Shown: positions 1 to 7,714 of the stretch, piece by piece
Layout of the letters: each line of letters opens with the position of its first letter
Position numbering within the stretch: the stretch's first letter is position 1
Assembly: GCF_009928525.1 (NCBI RefSeq)
Contig: NZ_JAABOK010000014.1
Coordinates: 141,373 to 205,372 of the forward strand
Source of the DNA: Chitinophaga solisilvae
GTDB lineage: Bacteria; Bacteroidota; Bacteroidia; Chitinophagales; Chitinophagaceae
Length of the DNA: 64,000 nt
Direction: 5' to 3'
The notes under the pieces: generated by a model
What the model saw: the letters and a program-made list of their open reading frames with translations, nothing else
Told to the model about the DNA's origin: nothing
Database searches by the model: none
Translations under genes and position numbers: made by a program

Positions 1-404
1 ATTATGCCCGTACCCGCTCCACACTGAACCAGATGGTACAGTCCATTTACGACAACCTGAAACCAGGGCAGCTGTTCATCGGCAGCAACCTCAATCCGCA
101 GCTGCCGCCCTACCCTTCCCTGGAGCCGGAGGGGCATCAGTTTATTTATGAGATGCCGGCATCTCCCCTGAAAGAAGGCGCCACCATACACGTGACCCTG
201 CTGGGCGACGGAGAAGCGGTGACTATTGACGCCTGGTGGCACAGCTGGGATACCTACCAGGAAGCATTCCGCCGCGCGGGCTTCCGCTCCTGGGCCCTGG
301 AACCTTACCTGATCCCTGAAGAGGAAACAGCTAAATATCCGCCGGGATTCTGGGACAGCTACATCGCCGCTCCCTGGGTGATCCAGTTTATCTGCAGCAA
401 ATAG
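1..404 (+). CDS. SAM-dependent methyltransferase, C-terminal part (5' end outside window)
   Basis: Partial gene. The frame is open from base 3, and the ATG at 33 is internal because coding sequence continues upstream of it (YARTRSTLNQ...). The 134 visible residues look like the C-terminal half of a class I SAM-dependent methyltransferase: a strand/turn with GQLFIGSNL, then a tail with the AFRRAGF motif (the helix and strand typical of the end of the Rossmann-like fold) and a closing ...PPGFWDSYIAAPWVIQFICSK. The SAM-binding glycine motif would lie upstream, so the substrate cannot be judged. A strong terminator follows about 40 bases after the stop. The family call is from general resemblance, not a key motif. 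Confidence 0.6.
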   Translation, partial: YARTRSTLNQMVQSIYDNLKPGQLFIGSNLNPQLPPYPSLEPEGHQFIYEMPASPLKEGATIHVTLLGDGEAVTIDAWWHSWDTYQEAFRRAGFRSWALEPYLIPEEETAKYPPGFWDSYIAAPWVIQFICSK

Positions 405-446
405 CGGCAGCTAACGGTGATGAACATACGTTATTTATTTGTACCC

Positions 447-484
447 GAACGGGCGGAAGTAACTCTTCCGCCCGTTCTTTTATG
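447..484 (+). terminator. Intrinsic terminator after the methyltransferase gene
   Basis: A perfect 13-bp inverted repeat, GAACGGGCGGAAG (447-459) and CTTCCGCCCGTTC (465-477), with a 5-nt loop is followed by TTTTAT. This is a textbook intrinsic terminator 42 bases after the stop codon. Confidence 0.9.
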
Positions 485-534
485 TCGGAATTTACCCTAA
501 ACCAGTCACAATACCCCCTGCTCTGACTCCCGGA

Positions 535-554
535 TACCCCTTACTTTTGGGGTA
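535..554 (+). promoter_or_regulatory. Promoter -7 box inside a small inverted repeat, upstream of the AraC gene
   Basis: TACTTTTG at 542-549 fits the Bacteroidota -7 consensus TAnnTTTG. It lies in an inverted repeat TACCCC (535-540) / GGGGTA (549-554), about 20 bases before the ATG at 572. A palindrome covering the -7 box suggests repression or autoregulation by the adjacent AraC-type protein; that link is inferred. I did not find a convincing -33 box. Confidence 0.5.
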
Positions 555-571
555 CAACAGTCTTTAGCAAT

Positions 572-1000
572 ATGACGGCAGATCAATATCCTAAAATCTA
601 TTTCTACCGGCGGCTGGTACAAGCAAAGCTGTACATTGACATGCATTATGCTGAAAACATTGATCTGGACAACATTTCAGATGAAGCCTGCTTCTCCAAG
701 TTTCATTTTGTCCGCCAGTTCAAAAACATCTACCGGCGTACACCGCATCAGTACCTGATATTTGTGAGGATGAAAAAAGCGATGGAGCTGCTGAAAGCAG
801 GCGTACCGGTAACTGACGCCTGTTATGAGGTAGGCTTTGAAAGCGTCAGCACCTTCAGCGGGTTATTCAGGCGTATCACCGGCGAACCTCCTTCCCGTTA
901 CCTGGCGCGGCATCAGGAGTTAAGGGCACAGATGATCCGTTCCCCGCAGACGTATGTGCCAGGCTGCTTTGCAGAAAAGAACGGATGGTTCAGGGATTAA
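572..1000 (+). CDS. AraC-family transcriptional regulator (DNA-binding domain only)
   Basis: A 142-residue protein consisting almost only of the double helix-turn-helix of AraC/XylS regulators. The first HTH is around residues 25-50 (IDLDNISDEACFSKFHFVRQF), and the second covers MKKAMELLKAG...VTDACYEVGFESVSTFSGLFRR, ending with the family's GEPPSRY motif. No N-terminal sensing domain is present, and nothing upstream codes for one. Short AraC proteins of this kind are common in Bacteroidota, so it is probably not a truncation. It is followed 37 bases later by a VOC protein gene and is probably co-transcribed with it. The upstream inverted repeat around its promoter suggests autoregulation. Confidence 0.88.
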   Translation: MTADQYPKIYFYRRLVQAKLYIDMHYAENIDLDNISDEACFSKFHFVRQFKNIYRRTPHQYLIFVRMKKAMELLKAGVPVTDACYEVGFESVSTFSGLFRRITGEPPSRYLARHQELRAQMIRSPQTYVPGCFAEKNGWFRD

Positions 1001-1037
1001 CGGAAGTACACTGTATAAATAATAAAAAGAAACCTGC

Positions 1038-1448
1038 ATGATTACTAAAATGACTCATACCAGCGTGTATGTACTGGATCAGGAGCGCGCCCGCGATTTT
1101 TATGTCAACAAACTCGGATTTAAGGTTATTACAGACGTACCGATGGGTACAGCGCACCGGTGGCTTACCGTAGCACCCCAGGAGCAGGACGGAATTGAAA
1201 TAGTGCTGATGCCGGTCAGCGCCGGCGGCTTTTCCCCTGAAGCAGCAGATACGCTCCGGGAGCTGATTGCCAAAGGTACCTTTGGCGTAGGCGTACTTAC
1301 CTGTAATGATATTTATGCTACCTATGAAGAGCTGAAAGCCAAAGGAGTTGAATTCACCAAAGCGCCGAAGAAAGAATTCTATGGCACTGAAGCTGTTTTC
1401 AGAGATGATTCCGGCAACTGGTTTTCCCTTGCGATGCTCGCGGAATAA
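1038..1448 (+). CDS. VOC-family protein (glyoxalase/bleomycin-resistance fold)
   Basis: A 136-residue single VOC domain with two beta-alpha-beta-beta-beta units. The first starts MTHTSVYVLDQERARDFYVNKLGF, the typical entry of the family, with a candidate metal-ligand His near the N-terminus. The second runs CNDIYATYEELKAKGVEFTKAPK and ends FRDDSGNWFSLAM, where the family usually has the Glu ligand position (D/E-x-x-GN). Such proteins act on small molecules by metal-dependent isomerisation or ring opening, or simply bind a toxin. The substrate is unknown. The gene forms an AraC-VOC pair with the upstream regulator, so it is probably the target of that regulator. Confidence 0.88.
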   Translation: MITKMTHTSVYVLDQERARDFYVNKLGFKVITDVPMGTAHRWLTVAPQEQDGIEIVLMPVSAGGFSPEAADTLRELIAKGTFGVGVLTCNDIYATYEELKAKGVEFTKAPKKEFYGTEAVFRDDSGNWFSLAMLAE

Positions 1449-1497
1449 CCGGTTATCAGCCATCAGCGGACAAACAAACCATATCTTTCCATAAACC

Positions 1498-1538
1498 GTT
1501 CCGGCCATCACTAGTATGCGATGGCCGGAACATTTTTT
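1498..1538. terminator. Terminator between convergent genes
   Basis: A perfect 12-bp stem, GTTCCGGCCATC (1498-1509) / GATGGCCGGAAC (1520-1531), with a 10-nt loop is followed on the plus strand by ATTTTTT. It ends the AraC-VOC transcript. The T-run reaches into the stop codon of the convergent hydrolase gene (TAA at 1539-1537). Confidence 0.85.
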
Positions 1539-2619
1539 ACTTTCCGCGGATTACAGGATCCAGGCATTCTTTCAGGGAGATCAGCATCTTACCTGGTTCT
1601 TCCATGGGTATCAGGTGAGAAGAATGCTCAAACCAGACCGCTTTTTTCACCGGCGCCTTAACCTGTTTCATCCAGGCGGCTGTAGGCTCAGCAGGTGTGG
1701 TGTAATCATGCCTTCCCAGGAACATGAATACAGGGATAGGAAAGGTATGTACCTTTTTGAAGTCTACCTGCAGGAACTCCGGCAGGATACGCCATAGCGT
1801 GAAGATATTACCGTTATCTATAGCCGGAATATCATCGGCGGCGTACTCCGGAGACAGCCACGGCGCATTGTAGAAATACATCGATTCGCTGCGGTAGGCG
1901 CTTAGTCCGCCGTAATACTGTGCCCAGTTTCTGGCTATAATAATACGGTGCCGTGTTATCGGCTCATTACCCGGATAAGGCGCGATGGATTTCAGTTCCG
2001 CCAGTGCGGAATCGTTCTTATGGCGGGTAGCCTGTTCCACGGCATAGTCAAAGCTCACCCGTTCATTTTCCATCACGTTAATCACCTGCCCTACGCCGAT
2101 ATAGGCCGCAAAGAGATCAGGCCTTTTCAGCGCTGCTTTCATACCGAGGATAGTACCCCAGCTATGTCCCATCAGAATAATTTTTTTCGCGTGATAACGT
2201 TGCCGGATATACGACGCTACCTCGATGGCATCATCCACGAAGGTGTCGATCCTGATACTGGCTGCGATGGAGTCCGGCGGAATATTCAGGAATGTTCTGC
2301 CGGCGCCGCGCTGATCGTAGGTGACGATAGTATAATATTCTTCCAGCGGGCGCTGGAAGGTCCACATCACCGGCGAAAGCGGCGATGCAGGCCCACCGTG
2401 GATAAAGAGAATAACCGGATTATCCTTGTTTTGTCCGCGGGCATACAGCCACTGATCCACCCCGTTGATGTTAACGGTATAATTTTCCTGGATACCATTG
2501 GGATTGACAATTCTTCCCAGATCTCTGATGATTTTTCTTCCTGTCTCGATTGTTTTCTGTGCAGACAGCCATGTTGGCAACAGGCTCAGACATAGGAGCC
2601 ATAAGATTCGGTTACGCAT
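1537..2619 (-). CDS. Secreted alpha/beta hydrolase, proline iminopeptidase-like (S33)
   Basis: A 360-residue alpha/beta-hydrolase with a signal peptide (MRNRILWLLCLSLLPTWLSAQ). The core has the oxyanion strand FIHGGPASP, the YDQRGAGRT motif and the nucleophile elbow GHSWGT. A late Asp lies in FLGRHDYTTP and the catalytic His in EHSSHLIPMEEP. The HGGP and DQRGxGRS-like motifs are typical of proline iminopeptidases (family S33), but many secreted Bacteroidota members have unknown substrates. It would act in the periplasm or outside the cell. It converges with the VOC gene and is followed upstream by a DUF849 gene on the same strand, 43 bases away. Confidence 0.85.
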   Translation of the reverse strand: MRNRILWLLCLSLLPTWLSAQKTIETGRKIIRDLGRIVNPNGIQENYTVNINGVDQWLYARGQNKDNPVILFIHGGPASPLSPVMWTFQRPLEEYYTIVTYDQRGAGRTFLNIPPDSIAASIRIDTFVDDAIEVASYIRQRYHAKKIILMGHSWGTILGMKAALKRPDLFAAYIGVGQVINVMENERVSFDYAVEQATRHKNDSALAELKSIAPYPGNEPITRHRIIIARNWAQYYGGLSAYRSESMYFYNAPWLSPEYAADDIPAIDNGNIFTLWRILPEFLQVDFKKVHTFPIPVFMFLGRHDYTTPAEPTAAWMKQVKAPVKKAVWFEHSSHLIPMEEPGKMLISLKECLDPVIRGK

Positions 2620-2662
2620 AAGATGTGCTCGGATAGTATTTATCTGTCAAGATAAGATAAAT

Positions 2663-3391
2663 TCACAGATTTCCATTTTTGTACAGCATGGCTGTCTGTA
2701 CCAGTTCCGCATTATCCGCAGCCGGGATACCGGAGGGATGGAGGAGCGTATCTTCAAAACCGATGCGCAGGTCATAACCTTTGCTGATCGCCATTTTCAG
2801 CAACGGCCAGCAGGTGAGGTCTGTACCGTGCAGTAATACTGATTGTCCGGGTAGTTTATCTGTCAGGTGTTGTTCAATAGCCGCTGCGGTGTGCAGTGCC
2901 GCTGCCATCTCCTGTTCACCAGGTTCCAGGAGGAGGCGGAAACAATGTGGCAGCCGGCCGCTTCTTTTAAAATTCAGTACAGCCGCTTCACTACTGATAC
3001 CGGCTTCCACCCCGATGCCGCGTTGCAGCATTTTATCTGCCACCTGTTCAAAGCCGGCTTCATCACCGTTTACAGAAACGAAGTCCGGCAGCACCATCCA
3101 CTGTTCTATATATTCCAGCCGCAGCGCAAGTTCCGGCACTATCCAGGCGCCGGTGCTGATACCTACAGGAATGCCCGGCAGCGCATGTTTCATCGCCTGT
3201 ACCTGGCTGTTAACATCGTCCGGATGCAGGCTTTCTCTTCCCCCGCTGTCGCGTACGTGGAAGTGGATAGCCCCCGCACCAGCTGCCACGGCCCCTCTGG
3301 CCGCTATTACCAGCGCATGCGTGGTAACCGGTACCTGTGGATGATCCTGTAAAGTCCTTGTTCCGTTTAAGGCAGCCTTTATAAGCATCAT
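2663..3391 (-). CDS. Beta-keto acid cleavage enzyme (BKACE/DUF849)
   Basis: A 242-residue protein of the DUF849 family, whose characterised members cleave a beta-keto acid with acetyl-CoA (for example 3-keto-5-aminohexanoate in lysine fermentation). Visible family signs are the opening IKAALNGTR, the metal-binding HFHVRDSGG (His-x-His), PVGISTGAW and SVNGDEAGFEQV. It is slightly shorter than the usual 270-300 residues. The substrate cannot be read from the sequence. The start ATG overlaps the stop codon of the upstream EamA transporter gene (TAATG), so the two are translationally coupled, and the transporter may export or import a related metabolite. Confidence 0.82.
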   Translation of the reverse strand: MMLIKAALNGTRTLQDHPQVPVTTHALVIAARGAVAAGAGAIHFHVRDSGGRESLHPDDVNSQVQAMKHALPGIPVGISTGAWIVPELALRLEYIEQWMVLPDFVSVNGDEAGFEQVADKMLQRGIGVEAGISSEAAVLNFKRSGRLPHCFRLLLEPGEQEMAAALHTAAAIEQHLTDKLPGQSVLLHGTDLTCWPLLKMAISKGYDLRIGFEDTLLHPSGIPAADNAELVQTAMLYKNGNL

Positions 3392-4281
3392 TAATGTTTG
3401 ACCCGTTTAGCACTCAGCCATATACCCGCCAGCACCAGCAGCCCTCCCGCTATCTGCCAGCCGGTAAATGCTTCTTTCAGAAAAATCATGGCAATGACCG
3501 CGCCAATCACCGGATTCAGGTTGAGGAAATTACCTACCTGCGCAGCCGGCAGACTCTCCAGCGCCCGGTTATACAGAAAGTATGCCAGCGCGGAAGCGAA
3601 TATTCCCAGGTAAACAATGCCGGCCCAGGCACGCAGCGATATTTCCGGCATCCCGTGCAAACCTATATTCACCGCAGCTATTGGTATCAGCAACGCGCTG
3701 CCGATGAAAGTACTCACCGCAGTAGTCAGCAGCGTATCTGTCTCTTTTACACTTCTGGACAGCAGCGTGTACGCACTCCAGCAGCAAACTGCCAGCAGCA
3801 TCAGCACACTGCCCGCCAGCGCATGCGTATCTCCTTTCGGACTGCCGATAAAACCCACCAGTATCACGCCGGTTACACATAACACCATGCCTGTTATCAG
3901 TTTTTTATGCAGCTGTTCCTTCAGGATGATCGCTGCCGGTATGGCGATGAATACGGGTATCAGCCCTTCTATCAGCGCCCCTGTAGAGGCAGAAATATAT
4001 TTCATGGCAAAGTTGAAGAGGCCATAATACACCGTAACTCCTGCCAGTCCCATCAGGGCGAGTTTTCCGTAAGGCAGCTGCTGCTTCACCATACGCCGGC
4101 GGTGAAGATAAAACGGCAGCAGCGCCATGCAGGCAATAATATGCCGCAGCGTAGCAAATATATAGGGTGGCACTTCCTGTACCACTGTTCTGGTCACAGA
4201 AAAGGAACTTCCCCAGATGAGCATTACAAATATGATGCTGATAAAACCTTTGGTGCGGTCAGTCAGAATGATTTTTCCCAT
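3391..4281 (-). CDS. EamA/DMT-family transporter
   Basis: A 296-residue membrane protein with ten hydrophobic segments in two EamA halves. The first half begins after MGKIILTDRTKGFISIIF with the typical LIWGSSFSVTR; the second has LLAVCCWSAYTLLSR and ends FLNLNPVIGAVIAMIFLKE, a hallmark of the family. These proteins export metabolites or amino acids. I chose ATG 4281 (MGKIIL); the longer open frame to 4524 adds 81 residues with no family resemblance and runs into the divergent hydrolase gene. ATG 4287 is a close alternative. Its stop overlaps the start of the DUF849 gene by one base. Confidence 0.88.
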   Translation of the reverse strand: MGKIILTDRTKGFISIIFVMLIWGSSFSVTRTVVQEVPPYIFATLRHIIACMALLPFYLHRRRMVKQQLPYGKLALMGLAGVTVYYGLFNFAMKYISASTGALIEGLIPVFIAIPAAIILKEQLHKKLITGMVLCVTGVILVGFIGSPKGDTHALAGSVLMLLAVCCWSAYTLLSRSVKETDTLLTTAVSTFIGSALLIPIAAVNIGLHGMPEISLRAWAGIVYLGIFASALAYFLYNRALESLPAAQVGNFLNLNPVIGAVIAMIFLKEAFTGWQIAGGLLVLAGIWLSAKRVKH

Positions 4282-4402
4282 AAACATTTCTGCCGGCTTG
4301 TATCCCGGATTATTTTTTTCTACCTTTCTTTTGAAATCCAAAATTACATCATCTGTAAATGAAATATTTTTTTTCAGATGCCCACCACAATTAATATCCT
4401 TT

Positions 4403-5779
4403 ATGAAATGGTTATCCCCCCTGCTGCTGAGTTGCCTGCTGCATGCATCCGTATACGCGCAGCAGGATAAAGCTGCCCGGATAGATAAGATGATCCGCAC
4501 GGCTGCGCGTACAGGCGCCTTCAACGGCGATGTGCTGGTAGCAGATCATGGTACGGTTATTTATAAAGCGGCAGCCGGCGTAGCCGATTCTGCCAGGCGC
4601 ATCCCGCTGACCACGCGGCACCGCTTCCACATCGGTTCCATTGCAAAAGAGTTCAACGCAGTAGCTATCATGATGCTGCAGCAACAAGGTAAACTACAGC
4701 TGGAAGATAAAGTAGCACAGTACATTCCCGGATTGCCGGCATGGGCGCAGCAGGTGAATATCCTGCAGCTGCTGCAATATACAAGCGGGCTGCCGGACCT
4801 GAACTGGACCACCATACAATCTGATGCGGACATCATGGAAGATCTGAAGAAGCTGACTGCGCTGAAGTTTGAGCCGGGAACAGATTATTTCTACAGCAAC
4901 AACAATGTTTTTCTACAGCGGCGCATTGTAGAAAAAGTAACCGGTGTATCTTTCAATGATTTTGTCAGACAACAGATCCTGCAACCGCTGGGAATGCGTG
5001 CTTCCCTGGTAGACCCAGACGGCAGCGACACGCTGGTAGCACGTGGTTTCAATGATGCCGGGCAACAGGAACCACTATTATATCCAATATCCGGCTGGGT
5101 AACCGTTACCCCGGATGATTTTCTGCAATGGTCCGAAAGTCTCAACCATTTCCGGCTGCTCACCCCGGCTTCCACCAGCATCATTATGCAAAGCACCGGT
5201 CCGGGCAGACAGGCAAGCCTCGGCCGCGGCACTATAGAACAGGACAAGATCATCCAACATATACACGACGGCGCCACCCGCTGCTATCAGGCCCTGCTGG
5301 TAAGCGATCCGCCGAAGGGCAGAACAGTACTGCTCCTGTCCAACAACAAACAGGAGAACATTTACGAATTCAACAACGCCATACAAAATATCCTGGACAA
5401 CAAACCTTATGTCCAGCCGAAGAAAACCGCCACCCGCCTGTTTATGGCTGCGCTGGATACCCTTTCTCAAAAACAGTTCTTCGCCTACTATCATCAGCAG
5501 AAAAAATTACACCAGGATACCCACGATTTCGAAAGTGAATTTCTGCTGAACGGAATAGGTTACTACCTGATGCGCAAAGGCCGTACAGATGACGCCATCG
5601 CCGTTTTCCTGTATAACACCCGGCTCTTCCCCCACTCCGCCAATGTATTCGACAGCCTCGGCGAAGCCTATTACCACAAAGGCGACAAAGCCAATGCCCT
5701 CAAATACTATCAGCAATCCCTCGCCCTGGACCCCAACAACCCCGCAGCACAAAAAACCGTCAACCAGCTAGTTAAATGA
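4403..5779 (+). CDS. Secreted serine hydrolase (class C beta-lactamase fold) with C-terminal TPRs
   Basis: A 458-residue protein from ATG 4403, chosen because MKWLSPLLLSCLLHASVYAQ is a signal peptide; the frame extends upstream but without sense. The catalytic domain (about 30-330) has the SxxK motif SIAK in HIGSIAKEFNAVA and YSN in YFYSNNNVF (the YxN motif), so it belongs to the beta-lactamase/D-alanyl-peptidase/esterase fold. Residues 360-455 form at least two TPRs (NVFDSLGEAYYHKGDKANALKYYQQSLALDP). Whether it is a peptidase, esterase or beta-lactamase is open; most such Bacteroidota proteins are not true beta-lactamases. It is divergent from the EamA gene and ends at a long palindrome. Confidence 0.88.
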   Translation: MKWLSPLLLSCLLHASVYAQQDKAARIDKMIRTAARTGAFNGDVLVADHGTVIYKAAAGVADSARRIPLTTRHRFHIGSIAKEFNAVAIMMLQQQGKLQLEDKVAQYIPGLPAWAQQVNILQLLQYTSGLPDLNWTTIQSDADIMEDLKKLTALKFEPGTDYFYSNNNVFLQRRIVEKVTGVSFNDFVRQQILQPLGMRASLVDPDGSDTLVARGFNDAGQQEPLLYPISGWVTVTPDDFLQWSESLNHFRLLTPASTSIIMQSTGPGRQASLGRGTIEQDKIIQHIHDGATRCYQALLVSDPPKGRTVLLLSNNKQENIYEFNNAIQNILDNKPYVQPKKTATRLFMAALDTLSQKQFFAYYHQQKKLHQDTHDFESEFLLNGIGYYLMRKGRTDDAIAVFLYNTRLFPHSANVFDSLGEAYYHKGDKANALKYYQQSLALDPNNPAAQKTVNQLVK

Positions 5780-5780
5780 G

Positions 5781-5954
5781 ATTTTATTATTTTTTTATTT
5801 TTTTATTTGAGATTTAGTATAAAATCAAGATGTCTTCAGAGCCGCCAGGAAGGTATTTTTTATTTGAGATTTAGTATAAAATCAAGATGCCATCCGGACA
5901 GTCCGGATGGCATCTTGATTTTATACTAAATCTCAAATAAAAAAATAATAAAAT
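5781..5954. repeat. Long intergenic palindrome, family A, with duplicated left arm
   Basis: It lies between two convergent genes, 1 base after one stop and 2 before the other. The right arm (5898-5954) is complementary to the outer left sequence (ATTTTATTATTTTTTTA at 5781) and to an inner left copy (ending GCCATCCGGA near 5897, 3-nt loop CAG). The motif TTTATTTGAGATTTAGTATA is present twice on the left, near 5804 and 5862, so the left arm has been duplicated in tandem. The AAATCTCAAATAA core is shared with the other family A elements in the window. It would form a long RNA hairpin from either strand. Confidence 0.9.
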
Positions 5955-5956
5955 GA

Positions 5957-6637
5957 CTAGATGTTCAGGCGCAGGCCGAGCGAAATATTCAAGTGCCCCA
6001 GGTTTTCTGTTTCGTCGTCCTGGAGGGTGATTTTTCTTCTGCCGGATTCGTCTTCCTGCATATAGCTGGTCAGCTTTCCGTTGATGAGGGAGAGTTGCGC
6101 CCCGGCGGAAAGCATGCGGTTGATACGGATATCATAGCCGAAATCCAGGCCAACGCCAACTGTGCCTCCGGTGAGTATTACTTTCCCGTGGTTTACCCAT
6201 CCGTTGTCGCGGAAGCCGAGGTATCCCAGCGCCATGTTCATGTGCAGGGAGTTCCTGTCTTTTGCATCAAAAATACGTACCACAAAAGAGGGAGCAATAA
6301 AATTGATGGCAATATTATCCATCACGTTGGTGCGTATACGGCTGCCGTTGTACTCGATAGGTATTACGCCGCTCTGGCTGGACTGGAAGCGGTTATACTT
6401 GATACCGGCTCCTAAAGTTTCATTGAAATAATACATCGCATCTGCACCTATGTTGAAACCTGATTTAAGTTTCCGCATGTAGGTCAGTGCATCCCCGGTG
6501 ATCTGGGAAGAGATTTTCCCCAGCCGGTAGCTGTATCCTCCGTTCACTACGAAACGAAAGTGCGGCAGCGTGGATTTCTGGGCATACGCGGTATGCGTCA
6601 GTATGCCGGCAAATAGTAATAAGAATAGTTGTTTCAT
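5957..6637 (-). CDS. Outer-membrane beta-barrel protein
   Basis: A 226-residue secreted protein with signal peptide MKQLFLLLFAGILTHTAYAQ. The mature part has alternating hydrophobic strands ending in aromatic residues, e.g. FRFVVNGGYSYRLG, GFNIGADAMYYFNETLGAGIKYNRF and IAINFIAPSFVVRIF, and closes with LGHLNISLGLRLNI, whose last strand ends in a hydrophobic residue as expected for an eight-stranded barrel. It fits the small outer-membrane beta-barrel (OmpA-like barrel, PF13568-type) proteins of Bacteroidota. Function is unknown. Its stop lies just after a long palindrome shared with the convergent serine hydrolase gene. Confidence 0.75.
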   Translation of the reverse strand: MKQLFLLLFAGILTHTAYAQKSTLPHFRFVVNGGYSYRLGKISSQITGDALTYMRKLKSGFNIGADAMYYFNETLGAGIKYNRFQSSQSGVIPIEYNGSRIRTNVMDNIAINFIAPSFVVRIFDAKDRNSLHMNMALGYLGFRDNGWVNHGKVILTGGTVGVGLDFGYDIRINRMLSAGAQLSLINGKLTSYMQEDESGRRKITLQDDETENLGHLNISLGLRLNI

Positions 6638-6703
6638 AAATATAGATTAGCGGATAAAGTTGGCGATACAGATGTAATAGTATAGGTACAGAAAGATACT
6701 ATT

Positions 6704-6838
6704 AATTATTTGAATATTTGGTTATTTGAGATTTGGTTATTTAAAATGCAGCGGAGATTTGAGCAGATATTTCAGACTTTGGTCTTCGCTGCATTTTAAA
6801 TAACCAAATCTCAAATAATCACATAATTAAATATTCAA
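6704..6838. repeat. Long palindrome, family A, overlapping the end of the ATP-grasp gene
   Basis: The left arm (about 6704-6752) contains TTGAATATTTGG, then GTTATTTGAGATTTGG and TTTAAAATGCAGCG. The right arm (about 6787-6838) carries CGCTGCATTTTAAA, AACCAAATCTCAAATAA and AAATATTCAA. The last four codons and stop of the minus-strand ATP-grasp gene are part of the right arm. Pairing is strong but not perfect. Confidence 0.85.
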
Positions 6839-7549
6839 GCTATTCATGGTGGCTGCAGTAATGCAGGGAATTACCTTGTCTGCAGCGCAGTTATTCAGCC
6901 CGGCGCCCCAACAGGCATTGAACTCTAACACAAACCAGCCTGATGTTCCGCTGTATGCAATGTCCACTACTACTGATATAGGTAACTGGTGAAAGTGAGT
7001 ATTTATGAAATCCTGCAGGAAACTTCTTCCAGTATGCAGATCTGCTGCTCCTTCATAGAGTGCTACATCCATGATTTCACCATGCAGGATAAACCCGCGG
7101 GCTTCTGCCTGTATATCCGCAACTACAGCGGATATCAATATCTCTTCCGTTGGTTGTAGTCCGGCAGTCACTTCCAGAAATGCTGCATGTGTTTCAAAAA
7201 TACCGGCTGTAAAAATTTTGGGAATTACCGGCTTGATAAACACAGGAAAATCTGCTGGTTTTGTATCTATGATTTGTTGCAGCATTATTTTACGTTTGGT
7301 CCATGGTATGGCCAGCCGGGCTATCAGGGCATCATCCGGGCACAAAAGCGTTAAATTATAGATCTGTGCCAACACCAGTGCAAATGCCTGATTACCATAT
7401 ACAGCCAGTGGCACTGCAGCCAGGGCTTCATCCCTGATCCAGTACTTGCCCAACCGCCTGATGTCACCTCCCATGCTAGTCCATGCCATAGTTACCTGTT
7501 CAGATTCTTTATCAGTTTTTTCCGGAATTAAGAGTATAGGAGTTGTCAT
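6827..7549 (-). CDS. ATP-grasp domain protein (DUF4343-like)
   Basis: A 240-residue protein resembling the DUF4343 group of ATP-grasp proteins. Residues 85-100 give the A-loop-like lysine region (TKRKIMLQQ), FPVFIKPVIPK holds the ATP-binding Lys, and the C-terminus VVDIAYSGTSGWFVLEFNACWGAGLNN has the Glu/Asn pair that binds magnesium in ATP-grasp ligases. The reaction is unknown; some ATP-grasp proteins ligate amino acids or modify peptides. There is no neighbouring precursor peptide that I can see. It stands alone, divergent from the DUF4440 gene, and its last codons are built into a palindromic repeat. Confidence 0.7.
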   Translation of the reverse strand: MTTPILLIPEKTDKESEQVTMAWTSMGGDIRRLGKYWIRDEALAAVPLAVYGNQAFALVLAQIYNLTLLCPDDALIARLAIPWTKRKIMLQQIIDTKPADFPVFIKPVIPKIFTAGIFETHAAFLEVTAGLQPTEEILISAVVADIQAEARGFILHGEIMDVALYEGAADLHTGRSFLQDFINTHFHQLPISVVVDIAYSGTSGWFVLEFNACWGAGLNNCAADKVIPCITAATMNSLNI

Positions 7550-7714
7550 AGTTATTTCAAATGATAATCAGGATAAGACTTCAACAGTCACATGAAAAAT
7601 TGCTTTTAATATGTCCGGCCAAAGATACTATTCACCTTCTGTAAATCAGCTGCCTTTCCTGTTGCAGTAGCAGGAAGCGTTTCTTATTTTTATAGGAATG
7701 TAAAAATTATTGTC

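Noticed and set aside
572..1000. Broken AraC gene (pseudogene) because of its small size
   Set aside because: The DNA-binding domain is complete and no remnant of a sensing domain is found upstream; short AraC proteins are common in this phylum.
4282..4524. Longer EamA transporter start
   Set aside because: The extra 81 residues overlap the divergent serine hydrolase's signal peptide region and do not resemble the family.
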